From: Oikopleura dioica
Lineage: Eukaryota > Chordata > Appendicularia > Copelata > Oikopleuridae
Direction: 5' to 3'
Length of the DNA: 64,000 nucleotides
NCBI GenBank assembly: GCA_907165135.1
Contig: OU015570.1
Location: 2,073,525-2,137,524, forward strand
In this document: positions 53,140 through 63,840 of the stretch, in pieces
How positions within the stretch are numbered: position 1 is the stretch's first letter
Layout of the letters: the number at the start of each line of letters is the position of its first letter
Made by a program: the position numbers and the translations under genes
The notes under the pieces: model-generated
Databases searched by the model: none
What the model saw: only the letters and a program-made list of their open reading frames with translations
Told to the model about the DNA's origin: nothing

Positions 53140-53718
53140 ATGGGAGACAATTCGTTGAATCATTATCAGCCTGATTGCGGGATAGAATCAAGAACTGTTT
53201 GCAGGCTTCAAAGAACGTATGTCGATTGTCAGTTCTATGCTTTGGAAGGGTTTCCGAAAAATAACGTTGAGTATTATTTTGAGCTAAAAGAGTACTGCTT
53301 TTTGAGACTATTCGGATACAATATACGGAATTTTGGAGCGAAAATTACGGTTTATCCTATTTGATTGAAGAAAACATAATTTTTTCATGATTTTAGCAGC
53401 ATTGAAACTTGTGAGATGTGTGTCGGCCGGTCGCGTGCTCAATTGATAAGTTATCTATACCCAAATCTGAATCGTGTTACAACAGCTCAACTGGCAATCT
53501 ATGTTATAAGTCAAAATTTTCCTACACAAAATTTGGCCGGTTTTCGTCGAAATAAACTGATATTTGAGGCAGAAAACGGATTGAGTTGGCCCACTCAAAA
53601 ATTGACCTTGAATTGGTCAATAAAGATACATCTGCATAAAAATTTAAAATCAACCTTTTTACTCACCTTTATATTTGTGACCGTAAATATGGGTTTGGAT
53701 TATTCCCATATGTAAAAA
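53140..53718 (+). CDS. Cys-containing host-like protein, cut by the hAT insertion
   Basis: Two coding-like exons: about 53140-53345 and about 53400-53718, with an intron of about 45 bp between (TTTTAG acceptor near 53397). The first has CxxxxC-rich aromatic sequence, and the second is basic and ends in a hydrophobic C-terminal stretch. It continues upstream into about 49240-49343 once the 3.8 kb hAT and one duplication are removed. The gene is therefore probably broken by the transposon. Family not recognised. Confidence 0.4.
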
Positions 53719-53812
53719 ATGTACATATGATATGTACATTTTTTATCATCATTATATGTTGGGTCCACGCTCAAAAGATAAATTTTTTTAAATACAGTGT
53801 GAAGCACTTTAA

Positions 53813-54199
53813 GGGTAATGGTAATGTATCGGCGCGGCGCTGCTCGCTCGACCCGCGCTCCGCCAGAACCTATTTCTCACGAAGCCGCAAAATCTGAACG
53901 GATAAAGATTTTTCGAAATTCAAAAGATTCTGAATAATCAAGACAGTCTAATTTTCAAAAATTTTGGATGAGAAATATCGAAGAAAATGTCGTTTGAAGG
54001 AAAGTGGCAATTTTTAGATAGTTTCTCTTTGACAATCATTATCATTTTTGCTTTGTTAATAGAAGTGACTTTGATTATTCAGAATCTTTTTGAATTTTGA
54101 AAAATCTTTATCCGTTCAGATTTTACGGCTTCGTGAGAAATAGGTTCTGGCGGAGCGCGGATCGAGCGAGCAGCGCCGCGCCGATGTATACCATTACCC
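53813..54199. mobile_element. 387 bp MITE related to the TTAA MITE
   Basis: Inverted ends GGGTAATGGTA... / ...TACCATTACCC, inner GCGGCGCTGCTCGC and, further in, ATCTGAACGGATAAAGATTTTTC. Family likeness to 27117-27629 is clear from the GGG-start, GGCGCGGCGC motif and CTGAACGGAT. TTAA is seen on the left only. An uninterrupted copy of the target is at 54748-54783. Confidence 0.8.
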
Positions 54200-54636
54200 G
54201 CCGATTTTCGGATGACATCGAATTTCAAAAGTGGCCTTAAAATGGATATTTTTTGTCTCGAGTCAGATGACAACAAATTTTTTCCTTTCTTGGGAATAAA
54301 AGATAAATGAGGGTTCATAAAATTATTTGGAACTTAACTTTCTTTCACTGTTTTTGGAATATACTTTCAACTTATTTCCTAAAGAATAGAAATAGTGTTA
54401 TTTTTTTCGCCCGACCTAAGTATGAATTGCAGCCTTTTTCAGAATATGTCCTTTAAATTGAACTCAATTCTGATTCTTTCTCTCCTTTTTTTAAATTATA
54501 TTCTTAAAGCATGTCTTAAAAAAGAATCAACATGGCAAATGCTTAGAAAGAAGATATGAAGAGATTCTAGTGAAGACGTCAAAGAAAAGTGACGTGAAGA
54601 AGACAATTGCTGAGCTTTTTCGAAAGAAAAATGGTT

Positions 54637-55168
54637 AACCCTAGCCGGCCAAAAATGGTTTATCTCGGGTACCGGTCAAAGTACTCCATATTTGGCGCCA
54701 AGGATTTACCTGCAAATAAGACTATACGAATGATAAATCTCAAATAACAGTGTGAAGCACTTTTAAGGCCGATTTTCGGATGACCGCGAATTTCAAAAGT
54801 GGCCTTAAAATTCTGTTCTCGAAATTCGGAATTTTTTGAGAAAATGGTCAATTTAGCATATTTTGTCGAAAGCTGTTAAAAACTACCTGCTAATTTGACC
54901 ATACCCACTGTACCTGCAAAAGACTCTCTTAACGCTCTTAAATTGGAATTTTCGCAGATAACATAATTTGCAAAATGTTGGCGAAAACGCTCTTAAATTG
55001 GGCGCTCTTAAAATGGAAAACCACGGTATACAAATGATAAATCTCAAATTATATGGTCTTGGGGAAATAGATTAAACCCTGGAAATTATACGTTAAATAT
55101 TGGAAATGAGTAAAAACCTGCTCCATATTTGGACTCCAAATTTTGGAGTACCTTGACCGGCTAGGGTT
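54637..55168. mobile_element. Inverted-repeat element with a nested mariner-like insertion
   Basis: Outer ends AACCCTAGCCGG / CCGGCTAGGGTT, each followed inward by TGACC/GGTCA and GTACTCC. A second unit starting CAGTGTGAAGCACTTTTAAGG lies inside (from 54748) and is flanked by an imperfect 22 bp direct repeat (GAATGATAAATCTCAAAT). Confidence 0.65.
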
Positions 55169-55348
55169 CAGACATTCCTGTGCGTATTTTTACACGGCTA
55201 TATAATGATTATAGATTGAAACAATTGGAATCAAAATCTAAGTGAAAATTCAAACAAGACCGTAAGAAATCATCGTTAATTGAAAAAGTCGAGAAAAAAC
55301 ATCGAAAAATACCAAAAAGAAAAATAAAGATAAAAACACAAGGCATCA

Positions 55349-55877
55349 GGGGAGCGCGTCTGTTCAGGCGTTTTTGCGATTTGCATCCTTTTAGGCGTTG
55401 CGTCAGTTAAGGCACTGAAAATGACTAGTGGAAATCTGATATCAAGTAGGGTCTGCTAGATTTCCTCGATTGTTACTATCCTTGAAATTGTTCTTATTTC
55501 AACTTCAAGTTTTATTTGAAATTTTGAAATAGATCTGAAAAACTTAGTAAAATTACAATGTCGAATTAAATTTTTCTTAATAATAAGTTCATTCTATCAC
55601 GAAAAACTTCAAATTCAATTATAAAACTGCGGTCCAGGTTGACATGCTTAATATAATAACAGTAATTGAGTATAAATTTTTTTCTTATGAAAATGTTAAC
55701 CCTAATACTAACTCTAAGAATTGGGAAGGTAATGGTTAATCAAGAAAGTCAAGCAGACCCTACTTGATATCAGAATTCCACTAGTCATTTTTCAGCGCCT
55801 GAAAAGACGCAGCGCCTGAAAAGACGCAACGCCTTAAAGGATGCAAATCGCAAAAACGCCTGAACAGACGCGCTCCC
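55349..55877. mobile_element. 529 bp inverted-repeat element with 15 bp target duplication
   Basis: Ends GGGGAGCGCGTCTGTTCAGGCG / CGCCTGAACAGACGCGCTCCC, internal GGATGCAAATCGC and AGTAGGGTCTGC in inverted pairs. AAACACAAGGCATCA stands on both sides (55334-55348, 55878-55892). Confidence 0.85.
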
Positions 55878-55892
55878 AAACACAAGGCATCA

Positions 55893-57505
55893 CGCAGTCG
55901 AAGACAGAAAGCTTTTTCAAGTGACACTGTAACTTTCGGATTTTGAACTGAAATTGAAGGGAACGTGGCCTTAAAGTGGATTTTTAAGGATGACAGATTT
56001 TCGGAATTTTTCGAAAAAGTGGCCTTAAAAGGGTCGGCCTTAAAAGTACTTCAAATTCTTTTAAATTTGAACGACTTTTAACTATCATAAATTTATGATG
56101 TGTATTCTTACGGGATTAAAAGATAATATCAAGAAAGATTTCATAAATATTAAATGATTTTGTTTTGAGGGTAACTTCACTTAAAATAACCGTGAGCGAG
56201 CGCGAGCAAAGGTTCTAGAAATCAACGTGAGTGAGTCAGCATGAGGGTAGAGATTAAACAGGTTATCCCTGATAATATACTGGCAAAGACTGCTTTCCTA
56301 ATGACTGGTATGGGCCGATGGCTAACAGGTGTCTGACTTGCTGATATACTTGCTAATTGATAAGAATGAATCCACCTACTCTGAAGAACTTCTCTGAGAG
56401 AATTTTCGATTAAAAGAACTTTGGTATCATGATGGGAACACTATTATTGAACAAAAAAAGTATTTTTCAGCAAATATTTTTAATAAAATCATGATAAACC
56501 TAATGTGGTGCAGAGCTTTCATAGAGAATGCACCATATATGGTGTTCTTGGCGGGTACCCCAGAAAATCCACTTTTGGCGGGCTAAGGTTAAATCTCATT
56601 ATTTTCAAAGAAAATGTAAGATTTTCGATAAGAAAAAACGCCACATCTGGCAAAAAAGGAGAAATATAAAATTTTGGCGCAGAAAATGTCCAAAAACTCG
56701 ATACAGGCACTTTTGAAAGGTGTCCCAAGAAAACCCCTTAAAATTGCAAAAATGTCCAAAAATTTGATGTCCAAAAATTCCATAAAAAACTGTAGTAAAT
56801 TTACACTTGATTTATTGAATGTTAATATCTATTGAACAGTTGGGTGGAGTCAGTGAAGTTATCATTTTCGTCGCTTAGTCTTCGTCGGTGAGCGTCCTGC
56901 TCACGAGCGGCTGCGCGCCATTTTTTGGATCGTAATTGTTCATTCTCTATCCAACCCCCTTCTAGTTCTTTTGAAACACTGTTCTTGTGGCTTTAGTAAT
57001 CGATTCTGGGTTTGTTGGATAGTTCGTTCGTTCAGCTTTGAAAATTTTGTTTGGTTTACCTTCTCCTCCCTCCAAAGAAAAATAAATTTAATAGTTTTGC
57101 AAGAAAAATGTTTAGACTAAGTTTAAATAATACGCCAAGAATAATTATGAACAAATCAGAAAATACAAGTTTTCAATAAAAGTTTACAAGTGAAATAAGA
57201 AATTGAGCGTAAATGAAGAGCAGTTAAAATTTATAAAAATACAGCAATGAAGTTTGCCTTTTAAAAAAAATTTTCAGTCTTATAAATTATACAGTAGATA
57301 TTTTTGCGACCATTTTGTCGATCTTTTTGTAGTTTTTGAATATTTTTTTGTTCACTAAAGTTTTCAATTTTGTAATTTTTATGTGGAAGGATTCCTCCTT
57401 TTTTGGAATATAAATTTCACAGAGCATTATATACATAAAAATAATTTCTTTACATAAAAAATGTCAGGGGCAGCTTAGTTATCGAGCACAATTTCAATAA
57501 AAATG
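55893..57505. other. Repeat-rich stretch without a gene
   Basis: Contains a decayed TIR-like segment (GGCCTTAAAAGTACTTC near 56040), a TGTCCAAAAA-type MITE relic at about 56520-56795, and AT-rich sequence. No coding frame with matching splice sites was seen. Confidence 0.6.
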
Positions 57506-58012
57506 TGTTGTGGTTCACGAAAAAGCCGATCCTGATTCTATCTTGTTTTCATGTTTTTCTCGCGCAACGTATTTATGCGGAGCGCGCTGCCACTTTTACA
57601 CACTTCGTTCTCGCCGCTCCTCGGAGCACTACAAAATATACCAGTTCTTTTTCCTACACAAGACCGTGTTCAGTTTTTGCAGCTTATTCGAGAGCCAACA
57701 TAAAATGGTACCAGGAACTTGCTAGAACCCTCGCCCTCAACTCCGTCTACTTAAATTTTTTATTGTTGGAATCTCGCCTATTCTTTGCTGGTAGAGAACG
57801 AACGTCACCTGGCCACCTCTGGACATCCCCGCCGTTATTTTCTTGCGCTCAACGTTGGCTACGACAACAACGACCCTACTTATTAGCTGGCGCATGAATC
57901 AAACCGCGTACGCGCGTCACTCTTTAACCGTGCCGGTTTACCGGCCACACAAAGAGTGCCCACCAAAGGTAGTTTAACCCGCTGAGCCACTTACCTCGAT
58001 TTTTCGCTCATC

Positions 58013-58848
58013 ATGACCGACCTGGAAATGCTGAAAAAATGGTCGGAGGAAGTCGAAGCAAAGCTAACCACCCTGACCGTTGGTTCCGCCCATCACACGA
58101 CCAACCGAGAACTGCTAACAGCCCTGAAAGCCAAAGTCATCGCCGCGCTAAAACCCGCTCCAGTCTCCAACGCCAAATCTTCCAACGGCGATCTCACTCG
58201 CGATCAAATGGCATCTCTGCGTTCGTCCGAGTCCGCGCTCTCGACACTCGAGTTCACCGGCCGCCATTTTGATCGCACTACACAATTTCTCGTGCTTGTC
58301 GACAAGATATACGACACGTACATCGACTCCGACGCCACACTCGAAGCTACCTTCGTCAAGCAAGTTAAAATGCTGAAAATCTTGCTGAAAATCCCTACGC
58401 CCGACTCAAGGCAACTACGACTTCTACTTCAACCTGGGCCGAGCTGAAAGCCTGGATTACCGCCAACTTTGATAGCGGTCTCACGTCTATTCAATTGCTC
58501 ACCCGGGCGATCGAGACCGACTACAAGAAAAATTCCTGCTGGAAAGCCTTCGCCACCGACGTCGATTCTCGCATGTCCGCCGCTAAAGCCGCAGTTGTTG
58601 AGCAGATACGAGTCCGCAATGCCAAAATTAACGGCAAAAGCTGTGACCACGACGACAACGCGCCATCAATCGATGACATCTTTTCCTTCTTCAGCGCCGC
58701 CGTTGTGGCAGAGAGATTAAAATCACACGCCGGCCATATCCACTCACTTCTCGCGCAAGAATGGAAATCTATCAACAACGCCGCTGATCTCGCGTGTAAA
58801 GCTGAATACTTGATAGCTCAAACTTCATCCTACTCATCCGATTTTTGA
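58013..58848 (+). pseudogene. Gag-like protein, frameshifted
   Basis: ATG at 58013. The first part is helical (MTDLEMLKKWSEEVEAKL) and continues to about 58390 in one frame. The second part (to 58848) is in another, with a capsid-like pattern (TTTSTSTWAELKAWI, then Leu and Ala-rich helices). A one-base change in the A-run at about 58377 would make it one ORF of about 275 residues. Gag by element context and helix pattern. No zinc knuckle seen. Confidence 0.55.
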
Positions 58849-58859
58849 CTATCTACAAC

Positions 58860-59440
58860 ACTCTCAATCTTCAAAATCCTTCTTCACTCAACCCTCTGCT
58901 CGTCATCAGCTCGGGGGGTACGATGCATCTTTCGCTCGCTTCTCCTATCTCTCATCTCTACTCTGCGCTCGACTCAAGACGCACAAAACTCAGCTGATCG
59001 ACTTCGCAGACTCTCTTCTTCAACTTCTACAACTACTACGTCAACTACTTCTACAACTACAATCTCAACTTCTAAGCCCAGTTTCCGTCCTGGCACACCA
59101 CTCTCCTTCAAGCCCAGCACTCGCCCTGGCAACCAACTCAACTTCCATCAACTCTCACTAAGCCCAGCGCAAGCCCTGGCACTACTACACAAATCTACCA
59201 AGACCAGCCCTAGTCCTGGCAATCCTCACCGCTCTTCAAACCCAGCTCTAGCCCTGGTACTGCTCGCTACTCTCCTTTCTACATCTTCAAGCCCAGCTAC
59301 TGTCCTGGCAATCCTGACTTCTCCTTATCTCGCCGCTACCTGGCTTCTCTCTACAACTCCAAATCCAGCTCTCGCCCTGGTAAATCTACACTTTCAACTC
59401 ATCTTTAGTTCTCTTCTTCTACAATTTCACCCTGATCGCC
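58860..59440 (+). repeat. CT-rich tandem repeat
   Basis: Imperfect units of about 30-50 bp containing AAGCCCAGCnCTnGCCCTGGCA. It is in the 3' part of the gag-only element and has no coding support. Confidence 0.75.
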
Positions 59441-59872
59441 TACTTCTTCCCTTCCGAATCACCGTGCTCGCGCTCAAAACCTGCGCCGCGCGTCCAGTCA
59501 ACTCTACTCATCACCCTAGAATCATCATCGTCTGGGGGGCTGTTGTGGTTCACGAAAAAGCCGATCCTGATTCTATCTTGTTTTCATGTTTTTCTCGCGC
59601 AACGGTATTTATGCGGAGTGCGCTGCCACTTTCACTCACTTCGTTCTCGCCCGCTCTACGGAGCTCTACCAAATATACCAGTTTTTCCCTACGCTAGAAC
59701 CTTGTTCAGTTTTTGCAGCTTATTCGAGAGCCAACAAATGTACAAAAATAATTTTCTTTTTTCTCGGGAGGTGTCCTCCTCTTTTTGTTTTATATTACTT
59801 TTTTTGTTGGAGAATACAAAAATTCTCATCTTTTTATTTTATAATTTACAGCGTTTCTATTTTCCAACAAAT

Positions 59873-60504
59873 CGGGGGTAGGAGAATGGCGTTCCAAAAA
59901 TTAGGAACGGTTCCTAAATTTAGGAACGGTTCCTTAAATTAGGAACACCATTCTCCAAAAATTTCTTTATCTCATAAATGAGAAAAAGCCGAAAATTAGG
60001 AACCGTTCCTAAAAAAATTTTCTAGAGCCCCTATTTTCATGTTCATTTTACATTTTCTTTCCCTCAGAAATGAGCGAAAAACGATTCCGGTTGCCTACAA
60101 GTCAAAAATCTGTTTTACTCTAACCCTGTTTTGATGAGAATCATATAAAAAATGCTTTAAAAATCAAATAACTATTAAACCCTTACCTTTCTTAAAGAGA
60201 ATTCAAGTTTCCTAAAAGATATTTTGCATTGAATCCATCTGCTTGCCGCCAAAAACGAAATATGCGCTCCGCGCCTGTTTTTAAGCAAATTCAAGAATTT
60301 GTTTGCTTTTCGAATGAGAAAAAAAGAGACGATTGCTTCCCCTAACCCTAACCTTACCCCTAACCCTAACCCAAATTTTAGGAACGGTTCCTAATTTTAG
60401 GAACGCCATTCTCCGCTTTTTTGTTTAAGATCTTCAGCAACGGTTCCTAAAAAATTAGGAACGGTTCCTAAAAAAAAATTTTAGGAACGCCATTCTCTCA
60501 TCCC
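59873..60504. mobile_element. 632 bp MITE with 8 bp duplication and internal telomere-like repeats
   Basis: Flanked by CAACAAAT on both sides (59865-59872, 60505-60512). Ends share GAGAATGGCGTTCC. Several palindromic TTAGGAACCGTTCCTAA units near both ends. Confidence 0.75.
60339..60372 (-). repeat. Interstitial telomere-like repeats
   Basis: About five CCCTAA units (TTAGGG on the minus strand), one with a TT change, lying inside the MITE. Confidence 0.8.
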
Positions 60505-60728
60505 CAACAAATTCGTCTCTTACATTTCTGTACTCATTTGACGAGGATATTTTATTTTTGCTTGATAGCTTTCTCGTTTGAGTCCAGAAAAGTAGGAGTT
60601 TCTTATTAGCGCTTGGAAAATAGATGTGGTATTCTGTTGTTATTATCTGGAGCAAAAGTTCTTCAAGTTTATTTTTGCCAAGATGCAATAAATGGACCGT
60701 ATCCGCTTTATCGAAGAAATGCTTGAAG

Positions 60729-61476
60729 TGTAAGGGAGAATATCCCTTACAATAGTGTCTGAGTGCAGAAAGCTGAGCTTATATGATTTTCCCTATGTTT
60801 GGTCGCCGGAGGGCGCTTATTGAGTGAAGATGTTAGGCAAGAGTCGCTCTTGCCCTTAGCAAACGCCTGTGATCATTTCTGGTTACTTCCGGTCACTTCC
60901 GGTTCACCTCTAAATCATTGCTATAAGTGTTCATCCATTCATTTAACTTACAAGAACATAACTGAGCTAATGCTCACTTGAAACAGCGCCACCTGGTGCA
61001 TGCTCTCGCGCCCCATCTAGCGTCAGCTCTTGCGCCCCACCTAGTGGACACACAGGAATAGCTCTCTAGTGACCTCTAGTGGTGGCTCAGTTGCGCCACC
61101 TATGGTGAGCACAAAGCTTGAGATCTCATCCTGATTCATCAGTGACTGAGGATCGACTTCATTCGATGAAGGTCCTGGAACATTCTGGACACCCTTACTC
61201 ACTATGACTCACGATTACGAAGGATGACATCATTTGGAGAATCTACTCGAATATTCCATCACTGTTCTAAGAAGCTTGAAGATTCATCTATCCCGATCAA
61301 GGAGCTTCTCGACTGTTCTTATTTTCCCTTTTCTGTATTATATAAAGCGTGCACTTTGCTGTTAGTGGATTATTTTATTTCAGTAGAATAAAACCGACAA
61401 AAACAACTTGACTCTCTTTTATCCAGCAGACACCAGCAGAACCCGAAAAAACCGACAGCAAGTGCAGCACCAACAA
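60729..61476 (+). other. Possible solo LTR with promoter and poly(A) signals
   Basis: Starts TGTAAGGGAGAATATCCC and ends CAACA. TATATAAAG lies at about 61340 and AATAAA at about 61387, in the U3-R order of an LTR. No target duplication was found, so this is only a suggestion. Repeated GCGCCACCTAG-like units at about 60985-61105. No coding frame. Confidence 0.35.
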
Positions 61477-61534
61477 CTAGGACTCATAGAGTACTAGTGG
61501 ACTGGAGAGACCCCCCAGAGATTCTTCCCCTTTA

Positions 61535-61907
61535 TACGAAGAGCTTTGGGTCCTTTTCGAAGGATGAAGAAATATTAGAGAATGTTATTTTTGGGTTATT
61601 TTTATTTTTGATGAAATCGTTTAACATCTCGTTAAACTGGATTCGCCTTTTGTTTTCCGAATCGTTTCTCTTTAGCAATGAAATACAAATAATGTCTGCG
61701 TAACTATAATTTTCTCGAATGTTATTTATCAAATCTATATATTTATTTAGAATTATTTGTAACGGGGCTCTAACTTTGGTTCTGGATAATAAATCGTTGG
61801 TTCCTACCATAAGAATGATTCGTCGGATTTTGAAGGGGTGCGGAAAGGTAGTCGTTTCGAATCTGTCGTTACAAATCCAGTATAGTGCTTCCTGGGTAGG
61901 CGCATAA
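61535..61907 (-). pseudogene. SGNH/GDSL-hydrolase-like fragment
   Basis: Frame from about 61907 to 61535. IILMVGTNDLLS has the block III GxND motif of SGNH hydrolases, preceded by a Tyr/Trp-rich start and followed by a helix and IICISLLKRND, the typical pattern of the SGNH domains carried by animal retroelements. The catalytic Asp-x-x-His block is missing at the end, so the piece is truncated. Confidence 0.5.
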
Positions 61908-62264
61908 TATACAGTCGACTGTTTCGAAATAAGGGAGGTTTCCTCCTAAAATTCAAATCAGAAAGTTAGAATGCGGCGAAAATTTAGCTAATTAATTTTT
62001 ATTTCGTATTTAATAAAACTGATAAAAATGACGATTTAGGTTATCTTTTGTCATGAAGAATTTTACAAAAAATGAAAATTTGCCCAAAATTTTGTTGGTT
62101 CTTACTTCAATGACGCAAATCGGAGATTGAATTCGGTTGAAAGTGGCTTTTCTTCCTTGATTGTCTGAGACAATGATTAGTGATATGACGTGAGTGAATC
62201 AAATTTACGCATTTCTCATGCATCCGTCAAAACAAGGACTGATAAGCCTCGGATTCTTTTCGCG

Positions 62265-62272
62265 CATATAAG
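62265..62272 (+). promoter_or_regulatory. TATA box of the 62353 gene
   Basis: CATATAAG lies 81 bp upstream of the ATG, leaving a leader of about 50 bp. Confidence 0.6.
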
Positions 62273-62352
62273 CAGCTCCTTCTTTTCGAAAATCAGAAAC
62301 CGTCACAAAATAGTTTTTGATCGAGAAACTACTAAAAACAACGAAAATAAAG

Positions 62353-62670
62353 ATGTCCAACGAAGCTAATGCTCTCAGCGATCCAACCTTTTTAGCTGTC
62401 GTGCTCGGCTGTAAGTATATTAAGATGGATTGAATAAGTTTTTACTTCTTAATGATTAGATGAAAAATTTTGATGGTTTTAGTCTCTCTCGCTTTCTTCA
62501 TTATCATTTTGTTGGTAATCTACTGCGTGTACAAGGAATATAGACGTTCGCGAGCCAATTCTACTAGGGAAGACCTTGTTCCCTTAACTCCGGTCGAAAA
62601 CGTTCCTCGTGCATCAAAAAGTTATCACTTGTCTCTTCCAATCAACATCAATCGAACTTCCAGAAACTGA
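62353..62670 (+). CDS. Small single-pass membrane protein, 81 aa, two exons
   Basis: Exons 62353-62410 and 62483-62670 (246 nt) join in frame across a 72 bp GTAAGT...TTTTAG intron. The membrane segment is SLAFFIIILLVIYCVY (about residues 20-36), preceded by an acidic/polar N-terminus and followed by basic residues (YKEYRRSR). That implies N-out, C-in without a cleaved signal. The tail is polar. A TATA box lies upstream. Family not recognised. Lone gene in a repeat-rich area. Confidence 0.7.
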
Positions 62671-62699
62671 TTCTGTCAGTATTTCTTTCTACTGGATTA

Positions 62700-63185
62700 A
62701 AAAGTAAGTCTTTTCAATTACTCAATATTAACATGTTTTTAGAAATAGAAAATCAAGTAAAAACTACAAAATCTCCCGAAAAACTCATTTGGCGCTAGCA
62801 TCGATTGGCTGTAATTCTACTCTGATTTGTTCCCAAATAAATTCTGCTTTCGCGAAAAAGCGTCTCATTTTGTCCGAAATAATCTTTGGGAGGTCTCCTT
62901 CCGAAAATTTGATGAGTGGAATTAAGTGAAGCCTATTCGGTTTTGAGTTAAATTTGTGAAAAAGAATGATTTTAAGGCAAAATTTGATATTTTATCGCGG
63001 TTATTTACTTCTAATTTATCTTGAAAAACAAAATCATCTGGGCTTTAATTTGAGAAATCGAGAAAAATGTCTTAGGGAGGACTCCTCCCAAGTCTTTTTA
63101 ATTTTTTCAAAATAAACGACGCTTTACAGTATAAGTATAAACTATTTTTACAATTTACGATAAGATTAAAGTTTTGTCTTTTCAA
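62700..63185. other. AT-rich intergenic sequence
   Basis: No coding frame, repeat pair or regulatory motif recognised. Confidence 0.5.
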
Positions 63186-63505
63186 TTAATTTTCAAAGAA
63201 AAATTGTCTAATCGGAAATATGATAAAGCTTAGAATTTTCAAAATGAATTCGATAATTTTTGACCAAATGGTTCTGACGCGAACAGCCGCAAGAGAAAGA
63301 TTTTCACAGATTCGGCAATGCTCGACTTGTTTGATTACTTTCGATTCCTCTTTTGTTTTTTTCCTCGACTTACTGGGAGCCCACTGATTCACACTTTTGA
63401 AAAGATCGGCCTCGTTTTCGAGAATTATTTCAACCAAAACCAGTTTTTGTGAGTGAAATATTTTCACGAAAACGTCGCCCAAGTTTGCTTCATAAGCCCT
63501 TCGAA
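63186..63505 (-). CDS. Unknown exon or small ORF, about 100 aa
   Basis: Open from about 63505 to 63186 without ATG in the first part. A Lys/Ser-rich middle, CRIC, and a hydrophobic, basic end. It may be the last exon of a gene extending to the right. Function unknown. Confidence 0.25.
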
Positions 63506-63654
63506 GTGATTATAAATCATTGGTGAGCTCTCGTCTCACAGCTTTCGCAAATCTTCTGGCTTTAGTCCATTCATATTCATTTCGATCTCAGAACTTGTTT
63601 CCCTGCGCTAGTTTTGTTAAGATCATGGAACGTTTTAAATTATTAGTCGCAACC

Positions 63655-63840
63655 AGGGCTGGTAAATTAGCGCACTATTTTCTCTCGAAGAAAAAATTAG
63701 TGCACTAATTTTTTAGAGACATTTTCGCGTCTTTCGCGCCTTTAGTGCACTAAAATGACACTAATTTTTCCTCTTGGGGAAATTAGTGACTTTTCGAGAG
63801 CTGATCAGCACTAAAGACGCGAAAAAAGGCTCTTTTTCAT
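63655..63840. repeat. Part of a MITE with GTGCACTAATTTT units
   Basis: CAGGGCTGGTAAATTAG at 63655 looks like a hAT-type end. GCACTAA and its complement recur within, with GACGCGAAA on both sides of a centre near 63745. The other end was not found with certainty. Confidence 0.45.

Larger units (their letters stand above)
57506..59736 (+). mobile_element. Gag-only (non-autonomous) LTR element
   Basis: LTRs of about 195 bp at 57506-57700 and 59541-59736 (about 90% identical) begin TGTTGTGGTTCACG and end GAGCCAACA, with AATG duplicated (57502-57505, 59737-59740). A possible primer binding site TGGTACCAGGAAC follows the left LTR, and GGGGGGC precedes the right one. Only a gag-like ORF lies between, then a CT-rich repetitive region. 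No pol. The LTR divergence makes it much older than the other two LTR elements. Confidence 0.85.

Noticed and set aside
60339-60372. Chromosome end
   Set aside because: The telomere-like array is short, internal to a MITE, and followed by more genomic sequence.
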